A DNA stretch of 36,123 bases from an uncultured Dorea sp. (GCA_947063855.1 CAMSTW010000034.1:1-36123), one strand, 5' to 3'; positions 1 to 8,060 are shown, numbered from the stretch's first letter. The notes: generated by a model not told the origin, from the sequence alone. Numbers and translations are program-made.

Positions 1-12
1 AATTTATAAAAG

Positions 13-74
13 CAACGGCCTGCGGCCGATTAGCTTCGCATTGCGGCCGTTTTGCTCCGCAAAACCGGCCGTTG
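13..74 (-). other. GC-rich nested inverted repeat at the window edge
   Basis: CAACGGCC at 13-20 is perfectly complementary to GGCCGTTG at 67-74. Inside lies a second perfect hairpin, GTTTTGC (49-55) and GCAAAAC (59-65) around a 3-nt loop. GGCCG recurs several times. Read on the minus strand the outer stem is followed by TTTTATAAATT, so it could act as a terminator for something beyond the window. The polysaccharide operon already has its own terminator at 173-206. Positions 75-172 hold nothing I can assign. Confidence 0.45.
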
Positions 75-172
75 GGTGTCGCAATATGCACCGTTCCAAT
101 ACTTCTTAATCGGAAGAATCCCCGTTCTATACGCAAGCTTTACGAATCTCTTCGACTGTAAAGAAATATAAC

Positions 173-206
173 CAAAAAAGAACCTTAACACTTCTGTCAA
201 GGCTCT
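173..206 (-). terminator. Rho-independent terminator of the polysaccharide operon
   Basis: On the minus strand a 12-bp stem (AGAGCCTTGACA with TGTTAAGGTTCT, two G-U pairs) with a GAAG loop runs into six T. It lies about 40 nt after the stop codon of the last gene of the operon. Confidence 0.85.
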
Positions 207-242
207 ATTCCATTAACTATATGATATTCGTTACCCTATTGT

Positions 243-2108
243 CTACTTCGTATAATGATAAGTCGGCACAATCTCCGCCACAATCTCCTTAATCCTGGAG
301 GAATCCTGTCTGCTGACCTTATCAAGAAGCCTTAACTTCTCTTCAAACCATTCGTCATCCATCTCAATCGGATGTCCGATATGAATCATCTCATTCGCCG
401 TATCCTGAAGACCTTCTTCGTCCATCAGAAGCTCCTCATACAGCTTCTCACCGGGTCTCAGACCCGTATATATAATCGGTATATCCACATCCGGCGTATA
501 CCCTGATAACCGGATCAGGTTCCTTGCCATATCATCAATCCGCACCGGATCCCCCATATCCAGGACGAAGATCTCTCCCCCCTGGGCATAATAAGACGCC
601 TGCAGTACCAGTGATACGGCTTCCGGTATCGTCATAAAGTAACGTATGATATTCTTATCCGTAACTGTGACCGGACCGCCCTGGGCAATCTGCTTCTTAA
701 AGAGCGGAATCACACTTCCGTTACTTCCAAGAACATTACCGAAACGAACCGCCACGAAGTCTGTCTGTGTCTTGCGGTTCATCATCTGCACAACCATCTC
801 ACACAGACGCTTGGAAGCGCCCATGATATTCGTAGGATTCACCGCCTTATCTGTAGAGATAAGGACGAACTTCTTCACGCCTGACTTCGCCGCCGCGGAC
901 GCCGCTTTATAAGTGCCCATGACATTGTTCTTGATCGCTTCGTTCGGGCTGTCCTCCATCAATGGCACATGCTTATGAGCCGCGGCATGGTATACAATCT
1001 CCGGCTTATAGGTATGCATAACCTGATTAATCCGGTTACTGTTGCGTACAGACCCAATAAGCACCACCAGGTCAAGCTGTGGATATGCCCGCTTAAGCTC
1101 CTGCTGGATCTCATATGCGTTATTCTCGTAGATATCAAATATAATCAGCTTACCGGGATTCGCCTTGGCAATCTGACGGCAAAGCTCGCTTCCTATGGAT
1201 CCTCCGCCTCCGGTAACCATGACTGTACGCCCCTGGATGGCCTTGAAGATCTCGTCGTTATTCACCTTGACCTGTGCTCTTCCTAAGAGATCGGAGATAT
1301 CCACATCCCTGAGCTTGCTGACACTGACCTCTCCATTGACCAGCTGATAGACTCCCGGCACTGTCTGAAGCTTACAGGACGTCTCTTTGCATATATTTAA
1401 GATATCCTTCTGGTTCTTTCCTGTCGTCGCCGGAATCGCGTATATGATATGATTCACCCGATATCTTTTCACCATGGCAAGGATATCGTTACGATTCCCC
1501 ACAATCGGTATGCCCTCCAGGACTCTTCCCAGCTTGTTCGGATTATCATCAATCACACAGCACACCTTCGTGTGCAGCTTCCTGCTGTTGACCAGTTCTC
1601 TGATCAGCGTCTGTCCTGCCGCGCCTCCGCCGATTACCATGATACGATCCTGATCCGACTCGCTCACAGCCTCCCGGCTTCCCAGATACGTCCGCAGGAA
1701 ACGATAGGAGAACCGCATCGCCGTCGTCATACAGAAGCAGATGACATATCCCATGAAATAATAGCCTCTTGGCATCTTCAGACGCATAAACACAGCGCCC
1801 GCCGCGTAAACCGGAACCAGCGCCAGATACGCCGCAACACTCATCTGCAGCTCTGAGATACTGGCCAGACTCCAGATGCTGTGATACAGTTTAAATATAT
1901 AAAACACTACAATCGTAGCTGCAATCCAGAACGGCATCGACCACAGATAACCGCTCCGGTAGGATTCGGGAATACGGGAAAATATAAAATCAAATCGAAG
2001 GATCAATGCTAATCCATAGGATATCACCACAAACAGTGCATCCAGAATCGCAACCAGGATTGCTTTGTGTACCCACAGCATTCCCCTGCCTTCTAATATT
2101 TTATTCAT
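243..2108 (-). CDS. CapD/WbpM-type membrane nucleotide-sugar dehydratase/epimerase
   Basis: A 621-residue polysaccharide biosynthesis protein of the FlaA1/CapD/WbpM long form. The N-terminal ~140 residues hold four hydrophobic segments. A first Rossmann fold follows (GGGAAGQ near 160-166), then a catalytic SDR domain with a second dinucleotide-binding motif GGGGSIGSE near 300-308. The active-site region STDKAVNPTNIMGASKR has Met where ordinary SDR enzymes have the catalytic Tyr, which is the rule in this 4,6-dehydratase family. By family knowledge it acts on UDP-GlcNAc-type sugars at the inner membrane face to make a deoxy-amino sugar for surface glycan. The exact substrate cannot be read from sequence. 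It is the last gene of the operon, and its ATG overlaps the end of the small upstream gene by 8 nt. No glycosyltransferase follows in the window, so the sugar-assembly genes must be elsewhere. Confidence 0.93.
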   Translation of the reverse strand: MNKILEGRGMLWVHKAILVAILDALFVVISYGLALILRFDFIFSRIPESYRSGYLWSMPFWIAATIVVFYIFKLYHSIWSLASISELQMSVAAYLALVPVYAAGAVFMRLKMPRGYYFMGYVICFCMTTAMRFSYRFLRTYLGSREAVSESDQDRIMVIGGGAAGQTLIRELVNSRKLHTKVCCVIDDNPNKLGRVLEGIPIVGNRNDILAMVKRYRVNHIIYAIPATTGKNQKDILNICKETSCKLQTVPGVYQLVNGEVSVSKLRDVDISDLLGRAQVKVNNDEIFKAIQGRTVMVTGGGGSIGSELCRQIAKANPGKLIIFDIYENNAYEIQQELKRAYPQLDLVVLIGSVRNSNRINQVMHTYKPEIVYHAAAHKHVPLMEDSPNEAIKNNVMGTYKAASAAAKSGVKKFVLISTDKAVNPTNIMGASKRLCEMVVQMMNRKTQTDFVAVRFGNVLGSNGSVIPLFKKQIAQGGPVTVTDKNIIRYFMTIPEAVSLVLQASYYAQGGEIFVLDMGDPVRIDDMARNLIRLSGYTPDVDIPIIYTGLRPGEKLYEELLMDEEGLQDTANEMIHIGHPIEMDDEWFEEKLRLLDKVSRQDSSRIKEIVAEIVPTYHYTK

Positions 2109-2229
2109 ATCTGCTCCTTAACCTGCTTCCTATCATCTTACTGTTTCTTACAATAAAGATCACAATACCGACTACAATTACCACCCCTGCCGCAATTACG
2201 GCTCTCTGCGGATCAATCACATTAAACAT
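2101..2229 (-). CDS. Small single-pass membrane protein (42 aa)
   Basis: Starts at ATG 2227-2229 behind GGGAGAGAACTAAGG, 2 nt after the stop of the LCP gene, and overlaps the dehydratase start by 8 nt. The product is a short N-terminal stretch, one hydrophobic helix (about residues 10-31, AVIAAGVVIVVGIVIFIV) and a basic tail (KMIGSRLRSRYE), predicting Nout-Cin topology. A longer reading frame upstream lies inside the LCP gene and lacks a ribosome site, so I use the internal ATG. I recognise no family. Tight coupling on both sides suggests it is translated and works with the membrane-bound assembly proteins. A regulatory or scaffolding role is only a guess. Confidence 0.6.
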   Translation of the reverse strand: MFNVIDPQRAVIAAGVVIVVGIVIFIVRNSKMIGSRLRSRYE

Positions 2230-2231
2230 CC

Positions 2232-3668
2232 TTAGTTCTCTCCCTCTATTTTCTTCATCTTTCTCGATATATCTGAAACAATTGCATTGTCCGGCCACAT
2301 TACATACAGAAGCTGTGACCCTGACGAATAGCATGGCTGTTTGTCTCCGCTTCCTGTTGCCGCCGTCGTCTCAATCTCCCATGCAGCCATCTCCGAGAGC
2401 TGCATATTGATAAACTTCGCCATCTCATCCTGTGTCATATTCGTCTCGACACAATCTGCAACATGATTTAATATCTGATTCGCCTGAAGAAGAATATCTG
2501 GAAACATAACTCTCTCCAGAATTGCTTTCAGGATCGCCTCCTGATTCTTTCCCCTTTGATTATCTCCATCCGCGAAACTGTGACGCTCTCTTGCAAACGC
2601 AAGCGCCTGCTCACCATTCAGATGATTCATTCCTTTTACGAAGCTGTAGCCTCCGGCTTCAAACGCAAACTCGGAATTCACATCCACTCCTCCCAGTGTA
2701 TCTACAATAGTGATCAGTGAAGTAAAATTCACCCTCGCATAATAGGAGATATTAATATCATATAAACTTTCCAGTGTCGCCATCGACCGGTCCACGCCAT
2801 AGATTCCCGCATGGGTCAGCTTATCTCTCGCTTCCCCCGAAACTCCCGGAATCGGCACATAATAATCTCTTGGAGTGGTTGTCAGAAGAATCTTCTTCGT
2901 CTTAGGGTTGATGGTCATGATGATGTTCACATCACTGCGGCTGTTCGTGGTAATCGAACCCGCCACATCTATACCGCTGATATATATATTGAACGCCTCT
3001 TCGACATTCGTCTCTTCCTGTTCAATCTCTGTCTGGATCCCATACTGGTACAGCACTCTTACCTGATCCTGATAGTTCTCAATAGTCTCCTCGATGATGC
3101 CGCTGTATGCTTCGTTATATATAGCCGCGTCTATCCTTCCGTCAAGAAGCGCCTGTGCCATGTCCACCACTGTAGCGTTCTCTACCAGCATCAGTTCTCT
3201 GCCCACCCTGGACTCAATATCTTCAATCATAAGAGCATTGTTATCCTGATCTGCCGCCGTCTGATATCCAAACCGATAATCCTTCGCAGCCTCTATAGCC
3301 TCTGCCGAATCGTCCTTCTTGACCACGACAATCATGTTATCCGTCTTATATGTTGCACCTCCCACATCCCCAAGAACCTTATCTGCCTTCGCAAAATATA
3401 GAATCCCTATCCCCAGGATGATGCTGATCAGGATGCTCAGAGCAACACCTGTCACACTAATCTTGTCATTCTTATCGCTCACATGCTGTAGTGCATATAT
3501 AATCCCGCACACAATCAACAGCAATACCAGAACAATCAACAGGTACTTCGCGGGTATCATACGGCTCTTCCACAACATGGCTGTAAATCCCATGGACACA
3601 ACCAGCTGCAGCAGAACAAACATCTTCGCGATTATACTGTTTCTCTTTCTTCTGGTGAGATGCTCCAT
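2232..3668 (-). CDS. LytR-CpsA-Psr (LCP) family glycopolymer ligase
   Basis: A 478-residue membrane protein. Three hydrophobic segments (about 13-33, 42-60, 72-93) precede an extracellular part. Residues about 110-210 look like a substrate-binding-protein fold (for example VDMAQALLDGRIDAAIYNEA), an accessory region seen in CpsA-like members. The LCP catalytic domain follows at about 225-400, with the expected polar residues: D247, the R267-D268 pair in TTTPRDYY, R360 and R362 in AFARERH, and RGKNQEAI at 372-379. By family knowledge it transfers undecaprenyl-phosphate-linked glycopolymers to peptidoglycan, outside the membrane. It sits 12 nt from the Ig-like protein gene upstream, in the same operon as the phosphatase, chain-length protein and kinase. 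This context supports capsule or exopolysaccharide attachment. Confidence 0.92.
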   Translation of the reverse strand: MEHLTRRKRNSIIAKMFVLLQLVVSMGFTAMLWKSRMIPAKYLLIVLVLLLIVCGIIYALQHVSDKNDKISVTGVALSILISIILGIGILYFAKADKVLGDVGGATYKTDNMIVVVKKDDSAEAIEAAKDYRFGYQTAADQDNNALMIEDIESRVGRELMLVENATVVDMAQALLDGRIDAAIYNEAYSGIIEETIENYQDQVRVLYQYGIQTEIEQEETNVEEAFNIYISGIDVAGSITTNSRSDVNIIMTINPKTKKILLTTTPRDYYVPIPGVSGEARDKLTHAGIYGVDRSMATLESLYDINISYYARVNFTSLITIVDTLGGVDVNSEFAFEAGGYSFVKGMNHLNGEQALAFARERHSFADGDNQRGKNQEAILKAILERVMFPDILLQANQILNHVADCVETNMTQDEMAKFINMQLSEMAAWEIETTAATGSGDKQPCYSSGSQLLYVMWPDNAIVSDISRKMKKIEGEN

Positions 3669-3680
3669 ATCTAATCCCCT

Positions 3681-4376
3681 CTATTCGACCGTCAATGTAA
3701 GTATATGCGGATCCGACGCATTCCCATCGCTGTCCGTAACGTAATATCGAAGTTCGTATACGCCAGGGGTATTCAGATTATACTCTCCGTCTACATGGAT
3801 ATTCTGATATAACATCTCCATGCTGTCCTTATCATCTACTGCTCCCTGGACCACGCTCAACGGATCAAATTCTCCTCTGACCGGAACTGTCAGCTGTTCT
3901 GCCGTAAGCGCCATGACCGGTCTTGGACCATTCGCTTCCAACGGCGTCGGCTCTCCCCCTGCCGGAACCGCTCCATCTGCCGTTCCTTCTCCCGCCTCTC
4001 CTGCGGCATCTGCAGCCGAATCATCTGCCGGCTCATTCGCCGCTTCCTCTGCGGTCTTGTAATTCACTCTTCGTCTCGCCATGCCCACATTATTGCTCTC
4101 GTCCATCACGCCGTAATAGACAACAGCCGCATGCTCATCTGTAAGTACAATCTTATTGACGAATACTTCACTGGTCAGATCGCCGTCTGCCTTATCCGAC
4201 GCAGACACACCCTCTAAGAGACCCTCGTAGCTGTCTCCCTCCGTATAAGTAATATCTCTCTCTTCTATCTTAATCTCCGGCGGCGTGGTATCCTGGCTCA
4301 CTGTTAAGAATGCCGCTATCACTCCCAGAACCACACATCCTCCTGCCAGCGCTATTGTTAATCCCCGATGCTTCAT
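3681..4376 (-). CDS. Membrane-anchored protein with two Ig-like (DUF5011-type) domains
   Basis: A 231-residue protein with an N-terminal hydrophobic anchor (about 8-26). An Ig-like region begins DTTPPEIKIEERDITYTEGD, with the DxTPP..I start and a K..ADGDLT turn typical of DUF5011-like domains. An Ala/Glu/Gly-rich linker follows (about 108-150), then a second Ig-like region ending in YYVTDSDGNASDPHILTLTVE. It is exported or outward-facing by topology. No catalytic residues are evident. It lies between the BY-kinase (12-nt gap) and LCP genes, so it probably serves as a structural or glycan-contacting partner in polysaccharide export or attachment. That role is inferred from position. Confidence 0.75.
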   Translation of the reverse strand: MKHRGLTIALAGGCVVLGVIAAFLTVSQDTTPPEIKIEERDITYTEGDSYEGLLEGVSASDKADGDLTSEVFVNKIVLTDEHAAVVYYGVMDESNNVGMARRRVNYKTAEEAANEPADDSAADAAGEAGEGTADGAVPAGGEPTPLEANGPRPVMALTAEQLTVPVRGEFDPLSVVQGAVDDKDSMEMLYQNIHVDGEYNLNTPGVYELRYYVTDSDGNASDPHILTLTVE

Positions 4377-4387
4377 CGCAATGCCCT

Positions 4388-5101
4388 CTACTTCTTCTTC
4401 TCATCTTCGTGACCATAACTTCCGTAATAATCACCGTAATATTTGCCGTAATATCTTCCGTAATACTTATTCTGCTTCATATTAACCTTATTAAGCACAA
4501 CTCCCAGAATCGGACAGTCTGACTTCTCCATCTGCTCCTTCATACTCCTGGCAAACTTATAGCTGATGGTGTTGGCCGCAATCACCAGCACGGCCGCATC
4601 ACAATTCTTGGCTATGATGGCGCTGTCGATAACGCTTCCTACCGGAGGCGCATCAATAATCACATAATCATACGCCTTCTTCGCCCCCTGGATAAACGCC
4701 TCAAATCTGCGGTTCCCCAGAAGCTCTGCCGGATTAGGCGGTACAACTCCTGCAAGAACACAGAAGAGACCATTCTCCTGCGTCTTGGCTATTACATCCT
4801 TCGCCTCTGCCTGTCCTGACAGGAAATGGCTGAGCCCCTTGATGGACCCCTTGATCTGATGCCGTCCTACCAGTACGGACTTCCTGAGATCCGCATCTAC
4901 AAAGAGTACATTCTTATCTGCTTCTGCCAGTGATATTGCCAGAGACAACGACACGGTACTCTTCCCCTCATTGGGAGTACAAGACGTGAATACAATCACC
5001 TGCTTATCTGAACCCGAGAATTCGATATTCGTCCGGAGAGTCTTGTATGCTTCATTGCTCCGGTAACCCTTCGCTACATTCTTTAATACTACTTCCTGCA
5101 T
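4388..5101 (-). CDS. cpsD: CpsD/CapB-family bacterial tyrosine kinase (BY-kinase)
   Basis: A 237-residue cytoplasmic ATPase-fold kinase. Walker A is SCTPNEGKST (40-49), Walker A' is FVDADLRK (67-74) and Walker B is YVIIDAPP (146-153). The C-terminus carries a tyrosine cluster from 213 to 229, four YYG-type doublets plus one Tyr, which is the autophosphorylation tail of this family. The cluster is encoded by a 12-bp tandem repeat (near 4420-4470), so its length may vary between strains. It pairs with the adjacent Wzz/CpsC protein, whose cytosolic C-terminus activates such kinases, and with the PHP phosphatase, which reverses the phosphorylation. Together they control chain length and export. 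The gap to the upstream wzz gene is 14 nt. Confidence 0.95.
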   Translation of the reverse strand: MQEVVLKNVAKGYRSNEAYKTLRTNIEFSGSDKQVIVFTSCTPNEGKSTVSLSLAISLAEADKNVLFVDADLRKSVLVGRHQIKGSIKGLSHFLSGQAEAKDVIAKTQENGLFCVLAGVVPPNPAELLGNRRFEAFIQGAKKAYDYVIIDAPPVGSVIDSAIIAKNCDAAVLVIAANTISYKFARSMKEQMEKSDCPILGVVLNKVNMKQNKYYGRYYGKYYGDYYGSYGHEDEKKK

Positions 5102-5115
5102 CTCTTCTCTCCTTC

Positions 5116-5895
5116 TTACCTCTTCTTACTTCCCATAAGCTTCTTCGCCGATAATCCTCTTACCTTCTTAGTCTTAGACTTCTCCGCGCCTTCCTGTATC
5201 GGAATCGAGGTAAGCACATTAAGTCCCAGATACTGCTCTACATCATCCGGACTCTTAACTGTATCATCCAGCACAAATATCAGCACGATAACTCCAATCG
5301 CTATAATAACTCCCAATATCCCGCCGATCAGTGCATTCTTCATCGTGTTCGGAGAAGACGGTGATGTCGCCAGATTACCCTCCTGTACCGTATTCACCGC
5401 TTCCGCATCCATAATCTCCGTAATCTGAACTCCTACGGCCAATCTCACCGCATCTGCAAGTTCCTTCGCCACCTTGGGATCCTCATTGCGGACACTGATA
5501 TTCAGAACACGGGTATCTGTCTCTGTCTCCACACTGATCATATCTGCAAGCTGTTCTGCTTCCATATCAAGATTCAGCTGCGAGATCACCTGCTCCATCA
5601 CCGGACGGCTCTTAATCAGGACCATATAGTCCTTCGTCAGCTGCGTACCTGTCTGCAAGTCGCTGTAAGTAACGTTCGCATTATTATCCTGCTTGGTCAA
5701 TACATACATCTGGGTAACAGATGTGTATAACGGCGTAATAAAGAGTCTTGTCCCCACAAACGCCAATAAAGCCATCAGCAGTCCTGACAGCAGTATGATA
5801 TGAATCTCGGACCACAATACCATGATCAGCTCTGTCAGGTCTATTGTGATCTCATCATTGTCAAATTCCGGATTCGTCATCTTATCGTAACTCAT
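5116..5895 (-). CDS. cpsC: CpsC/Wzz chain-length determinant and kinase activator
   Basis: A 259-residue Wzz-domain protein. TM1 is at about 31-53, an extracytoplasmic domain of about 120 residues follows, then TM2 (GGILGVIIAIGVIVLIFVL, about 190-209) preceded by the Pro/Ser-rich PSSPNT segment typical of this family. The basic cytosolic tail SKTKKVRGLSAKKLMGSKKR should contact the kinase encoded next. Its ATG overlaps the end of the phosphatase gene by 14 nt, which indicates translational coupling. As in Gram-positive systems generally, kinase and activator are separate proteins rather than one Wzc fusion. Confidence 0.92.
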   Translation of the reverse strand: MSYDKMTNPEFDNDEITIDLTELIMVLWSEIHIILLSGLLMALLAFVGTRLFITPLYTSVTQMYVLTKQDNNANVTYSDLQTGTQLTKDYMVLIKSRPVMEQVISQLNLDMEAEQLADMISVETETDTRVLNISVRNEDPKVAKELADAVRLAVGVQITEIMDAEAVNTVQEGNLATSPSSPNTMKNALIGGILGVIIAIGVIVLIFVLDDTVKSPDDVEQYLGLNVLTSIPIQEGAEKSKTKKVRGLSAKKLMGSKKR

Positions 5896-6619
5896 TCTTC
5901 TGTAACTTCTTCAGCATGACCTTCGCATTACTGAAGAATATCCTCCTCATATATTCGTCGCCAAACTTCTTCTTAACATAAGCAGCCGCTTTCTTCATTC
6001 TGGGCGCGCGGTGCCTGCAGCTGTGGGCGTCCGTCCCGACGCAGAAGACCAGGTCTTCATCCATCAGGCACTTCACAAACTTCTTAATCTCTCTGCCATT
6101 CTCCCCGGTAATACTATCTGCGTTCACCTGAAGGCGGATTCCCATCTCACACAACTGCTCTGCCAGGTCTATCTCCCTGACCATACAGTTGTATCTCTCT
6201 ACATGGGCAAGAATAACCTCATACCCTGTCATCTGCATCTGCTGAAGGCTCTGCCGGATATACGCATACGTATCGGAGGGCGAGAACTCCACAAGCACAT
6301 AATCCCTGTTATTCATGGATAATATCTCACCGTCTCTAAGCTTATCCGGCACATCCTGTCCAAAGAAAATCTCTGTCCCCAGATAGATGCGGAAATGCTC
6401 GTCAATCTCATGGGCAGCCTCCCGCACCAGCTTCGCCTGCCGCCTCAGTATCTTCGGGCTCTCCTTGCCACGTCTCGGATGATGATGTGGAGTAGCAATA
6501 ATACAACGTATCCCTTCCTCATATGCGATTCTTAACATCTCTTTCGTCTCGTCGATATCTTTCGCGCCGTCATCTACTCCCGGCAATATATGACAATGCA
6601 TGTCTATATAGCCTTCCAT
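5882..6619 (-). CDS. cpsB: CpsB/CapC-type PHP-domain tyrosine phosphatase
   Basis: A 245-residue metal-dependent phosphatase of the PHP family. The N-terminal metal ligands are in DMHCHILPGVDDGAKD (residues 6-21), followed by ATPHHHPRRG near 42-51. Further ligands lie in ILAHVERY and VGTDAHSCRHR. By family knowledge it dephosphorylates the tyrosine tail of the BY-kinase. It is the first gene of the operon. The ribosome site AGAAGGGTG precedes the ATG, and the consensus promoter at 6655-6683 gives a leader of only about 30 nt. Confidence 0.94.
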   Translation of the reverse strand: MEGYIDMHCHILPGVDDGAKDIDETKEMLRIAYEEGIRCIIATPHHHPRRGKESPKILRRQAKLVREAAHEIDEHFRIYLGTEIFFGQDVPDKLRDGEILSMNNRDYVLVEFSPSDTYAYIRQSLQQMQMTGYEVILAHVERYNCMVREIDLAEQLCEMGIRLQVNADSITGENGREIKKFVKCLMDEDLVFCVGTDAHSCRHRAPRMKKAAAYVKKKFGDEYMRRIFFSNAKVMLKKLQKNELR

Positions 6620-6651
6620 ATCTTCACACCCTTCTTATATATAGCCTGTAT

Positions 6652-6762
6652 TTAATAATACCTTGTCCATATAATTTTGTCAACCGCTTTAGCGTCAAAG
6701 CCCGCCTCATAAACTCTTCCAATTTTTATGGGCTGATCCAGTAAATACCAGTCAAATCTCAC
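6652..6762 (-). CDS. Possible 36-aa ORF, or remnant, overlapping the polysaccharide promoter
   Basis: A GTG at 6760-6762 lies behind AAGGACATCT and opens a 36-codon frame (starts MRFDWYLLDQPIKIGRVYEA, ends KIIWTRYY). The stop is inside the -10 region of the polysaccharide promoter, so its last codons are also the -35 and -10 boxes. The composition looks protein-like. The same frame is open further upstream only as far as a TAG at about 6790. It may be a short peptide gene or the decayed 3' end of a gene. I recognise no family, and the call is weak. Confidence 0.25.
   Translation of the reverse strand: MRFDWYLLDQPIKIGRVYEAGFDAKAVDKIIWTRYY
6655..6683 (-). promoter_or_regulatory. Consensus promoter of the polysaccharide operon
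   Basis: On the minus strand, -35 TTGACA (6678-6683), a 17-nt spacer and -10 TATTAT (6655-6660). The -35 is a perfect SigA match and the start is expected near 6648. No operator or phase-variation inverted repeat is visible around it. Confidence 0.85.
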
Positions 6763-6814
6763 AGATGTCCTTGGATTAATCTTAGTTTCTTCCTATTATA
6801 ATGGATGTATGATC

Positions 6815-7378
6815 TTACAGCCCTAATATATCCGCAATCGCACCCATCTCCTCCAGCGCAACGTCGATCAGATCATCCAGACTCAGCCCTGTGAATTCAA
6901 TCGCTTCCATATAATCACGGTTAGCCCCTGCCGCAAACCGCAGCTCATTAAAACGCTTCATTACCGACTTATGCTTCACACTCGCAATCTTCTTATCCGG
7001 GTAGATCTGCGCAACTGCCTTGACGAATCCGCTCATAGGATCTGCCGCCAGTATCGCATACTGAAGCTTGCTCTTCGCCTTCACACCACACTTGGGATTA
7101 TGTGCGCAGATGGCGTCGAATAATACCTTATCATCAATTCCTTCCTTCTTCAGAATCTCCACAGATGACGGACCATGGACTGCCATATCATGCTGCCAGT
7201 CGCACTGCTCCTCATCCAGATCATGAAGAAGCCCTACGATACCCCAGTATTCCACATCATCCGGTGCAAGGCGCCGGGCAAGTCCCTTCATAATCGCCTC
7301 CACAGCATATGAATGGGTAATATAATTCTCTCCCTTCATATACTTCATCAATATATCGTGTGCCTGCTCTCTGGTCAC
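6815..7378 (-). CDS. HD-domain hydrolase
   Basis: A 187-residue HD-superfamily protein. Metal ligands are H22 (NYITHSYAVE), H52-D53 in GLLHDLDEEQ, and the later AADPMSGF Asp. It resembles the small stand-alone HDIG-type proteins of Clostridia, probably a phosphohydrolase. The substrate (nucleotide, ppGpp-like or other) cannot be told. The start is GTG at 7376-7378, eight nt after GGAGG. It has its own promoter at 7456-7484 and is a single-gene unit. No clear terminator separates it from the polysaccharide promoter downstream. Confidence 0.85.
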   Translation of the reverse strand: MTREQAHDILMKYMKGENYITHSYAVEAIMKGLARRLAPDDVEYWGIVGLLHDLDEEQCDWQHDMAVHGPSSVEILKKEGIDDKVLFDAICAHNPKCGVKAKSKLQYAILAADPMSGFVKAVAQIYPDKKIASVKHKSVMKRFNELRFAAGANRDYMEAIEFTGLSLDDLIDVALEEMGAIADILGL

Positions 7379-7455
7379 TGCTGTTTCCTCCTTTGTCAGT
7401 TTCTCTTATCCTCTATGTTTTCTCACTCGCCTTAACTTCAAGTCTTACGTTCAAA

Positions 7456-7484
7456 ATTATAATCTTTTTACCTCTAAAGGTCAA
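7456..7484 (-). promoter_or_regulatory. Promoter of the HD-domain gene
   Basis: Minus strand: -35 TTGACC (7479-7484), 17-nt spacer, -10 TATAAT (7456-7461). The start is near 7449, leaving a leader of about 70 nt before the GTG. Confidence 0.75.
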
Positions 7485-7538
7485 GATATATCTTCCTATA
7501 ATTATAACCTTTTTGCCATATCGGTACATTCTTTTCAC

Positions 7539-7578
7539 AATCTTAACTTATATAATCTTAACCTTTCACAATCTTAAC
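7539..7578. repeat. Three direct repeats AATCTTAAC upstream of the HD-gene promoter
   Basis: AATCTTAAC starts at 7539, 7554 and 7570 (spacings 15 and 16 bp). It is extended to AATCTTAACCTT in the last two copies and preceded by TCAC in the first and third. It lies about 55 bp upstream of the -35 box of the HD-domain gene, between it and the 84-aa gene. It could be a multi-site binding region for a regulator. The role is unknown. Confidence 0.6.
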
Positions 7579-7593
7579 CTTTGATATCTTCAT

Positions 7594-7848
7594 TCACCGT
7601 TTTCTCCCATACAGCTTACCAAGCATCTGCGCCTCCCTGACGTCGATCTTACGGAAGATTGCGCTGTAATCTATCTCGTTCACCTTCTCCATCGCAACTC
7701 CTACTTTATGAAGAATCAGCACCAGGTATCCAGTCATAATGTCGTCTATACGCCCGCTCTCTGCAATCGCGCAGATCTCTTCATTTGACTTCTCATATAA
7801 ATTAACCATAACTCCTACGTATTCATTTTCCATCTTAATATGGTTCAT
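7594..7848 (-). CDS. Small hypothetical protein (84 aa)
   Basis: Start chosen at ATG 7846-7848 because AGGAGTG stands 5 nt upstream. A longer frame has no ribosome site. The soluble, mixed-charge product begins MNHIKMENEYVGVMVNLYEK, with a likely helical middle (IMTGYLVLILHKVGVAMEK) and a basic end (KLYGRKR). I recognise no family. It has its own promoter just upstream and lies in tandem with the HD-domain gene, 215 nt downstream. Confidence 0.7.
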   Translation of the reverse strand: MNHIKMENEYVGVMVNLYEKSNEEICAIAESGRIDDIMTGYLVLILHKVGVAMEKVNEIDYSAIFRKIDVREAQMLGKLYGRKR

Positions 7849-7873
7849 AGCTTCACTCCTGTTCTTAAATAAA

Positions 7874-7902
7874 ATAATACTCAAATTGGAAAACATTGTC
7901 TG
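7874..7902 (-). promoter_or_regulatory. Putative promoter of the 84-aa gene
   Basis: Minus strand: -35 CAGACA (7897-7902), 17-nt spacer, -10 TATTAT (7874-7879). The start is near 7868, about 20 nt from the ATG. Confidence 0.5.
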
Positions 7903-8060
7903 AATCCGACGATACACTCTGAAATGAATGTAAATAGTTAAATGAACAATAGATAATTACTTCCCCTGCAATCTTACTTCTCTTATTCTATCAAATCTTC
8001 TGCATAAATCAATACTTTTCCACAAAATAGCCGAACAAATTTTCGACATTTTTCGACAAT

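Noticed and set aside
75-172. Possible coding remnant (minus-strand reading ending FTVEEIRKACV)
   Set aside because: The frame is cut by the terminator at 173-206 and has no start. It is too short to support a gene.
6655-6683. Invertible, phase-variable polysaccharide promoter
   Set aside because: No inverted repeats flank the promoter and no recombinase gene is in the window.
7539-7578. CRISPR-like or transposon-end reading of the AATCTTAAC repeats
   Set aside because: Units are 9-12 bp with 3-7 bp gaps, with no target duplication and no transposase nearby.
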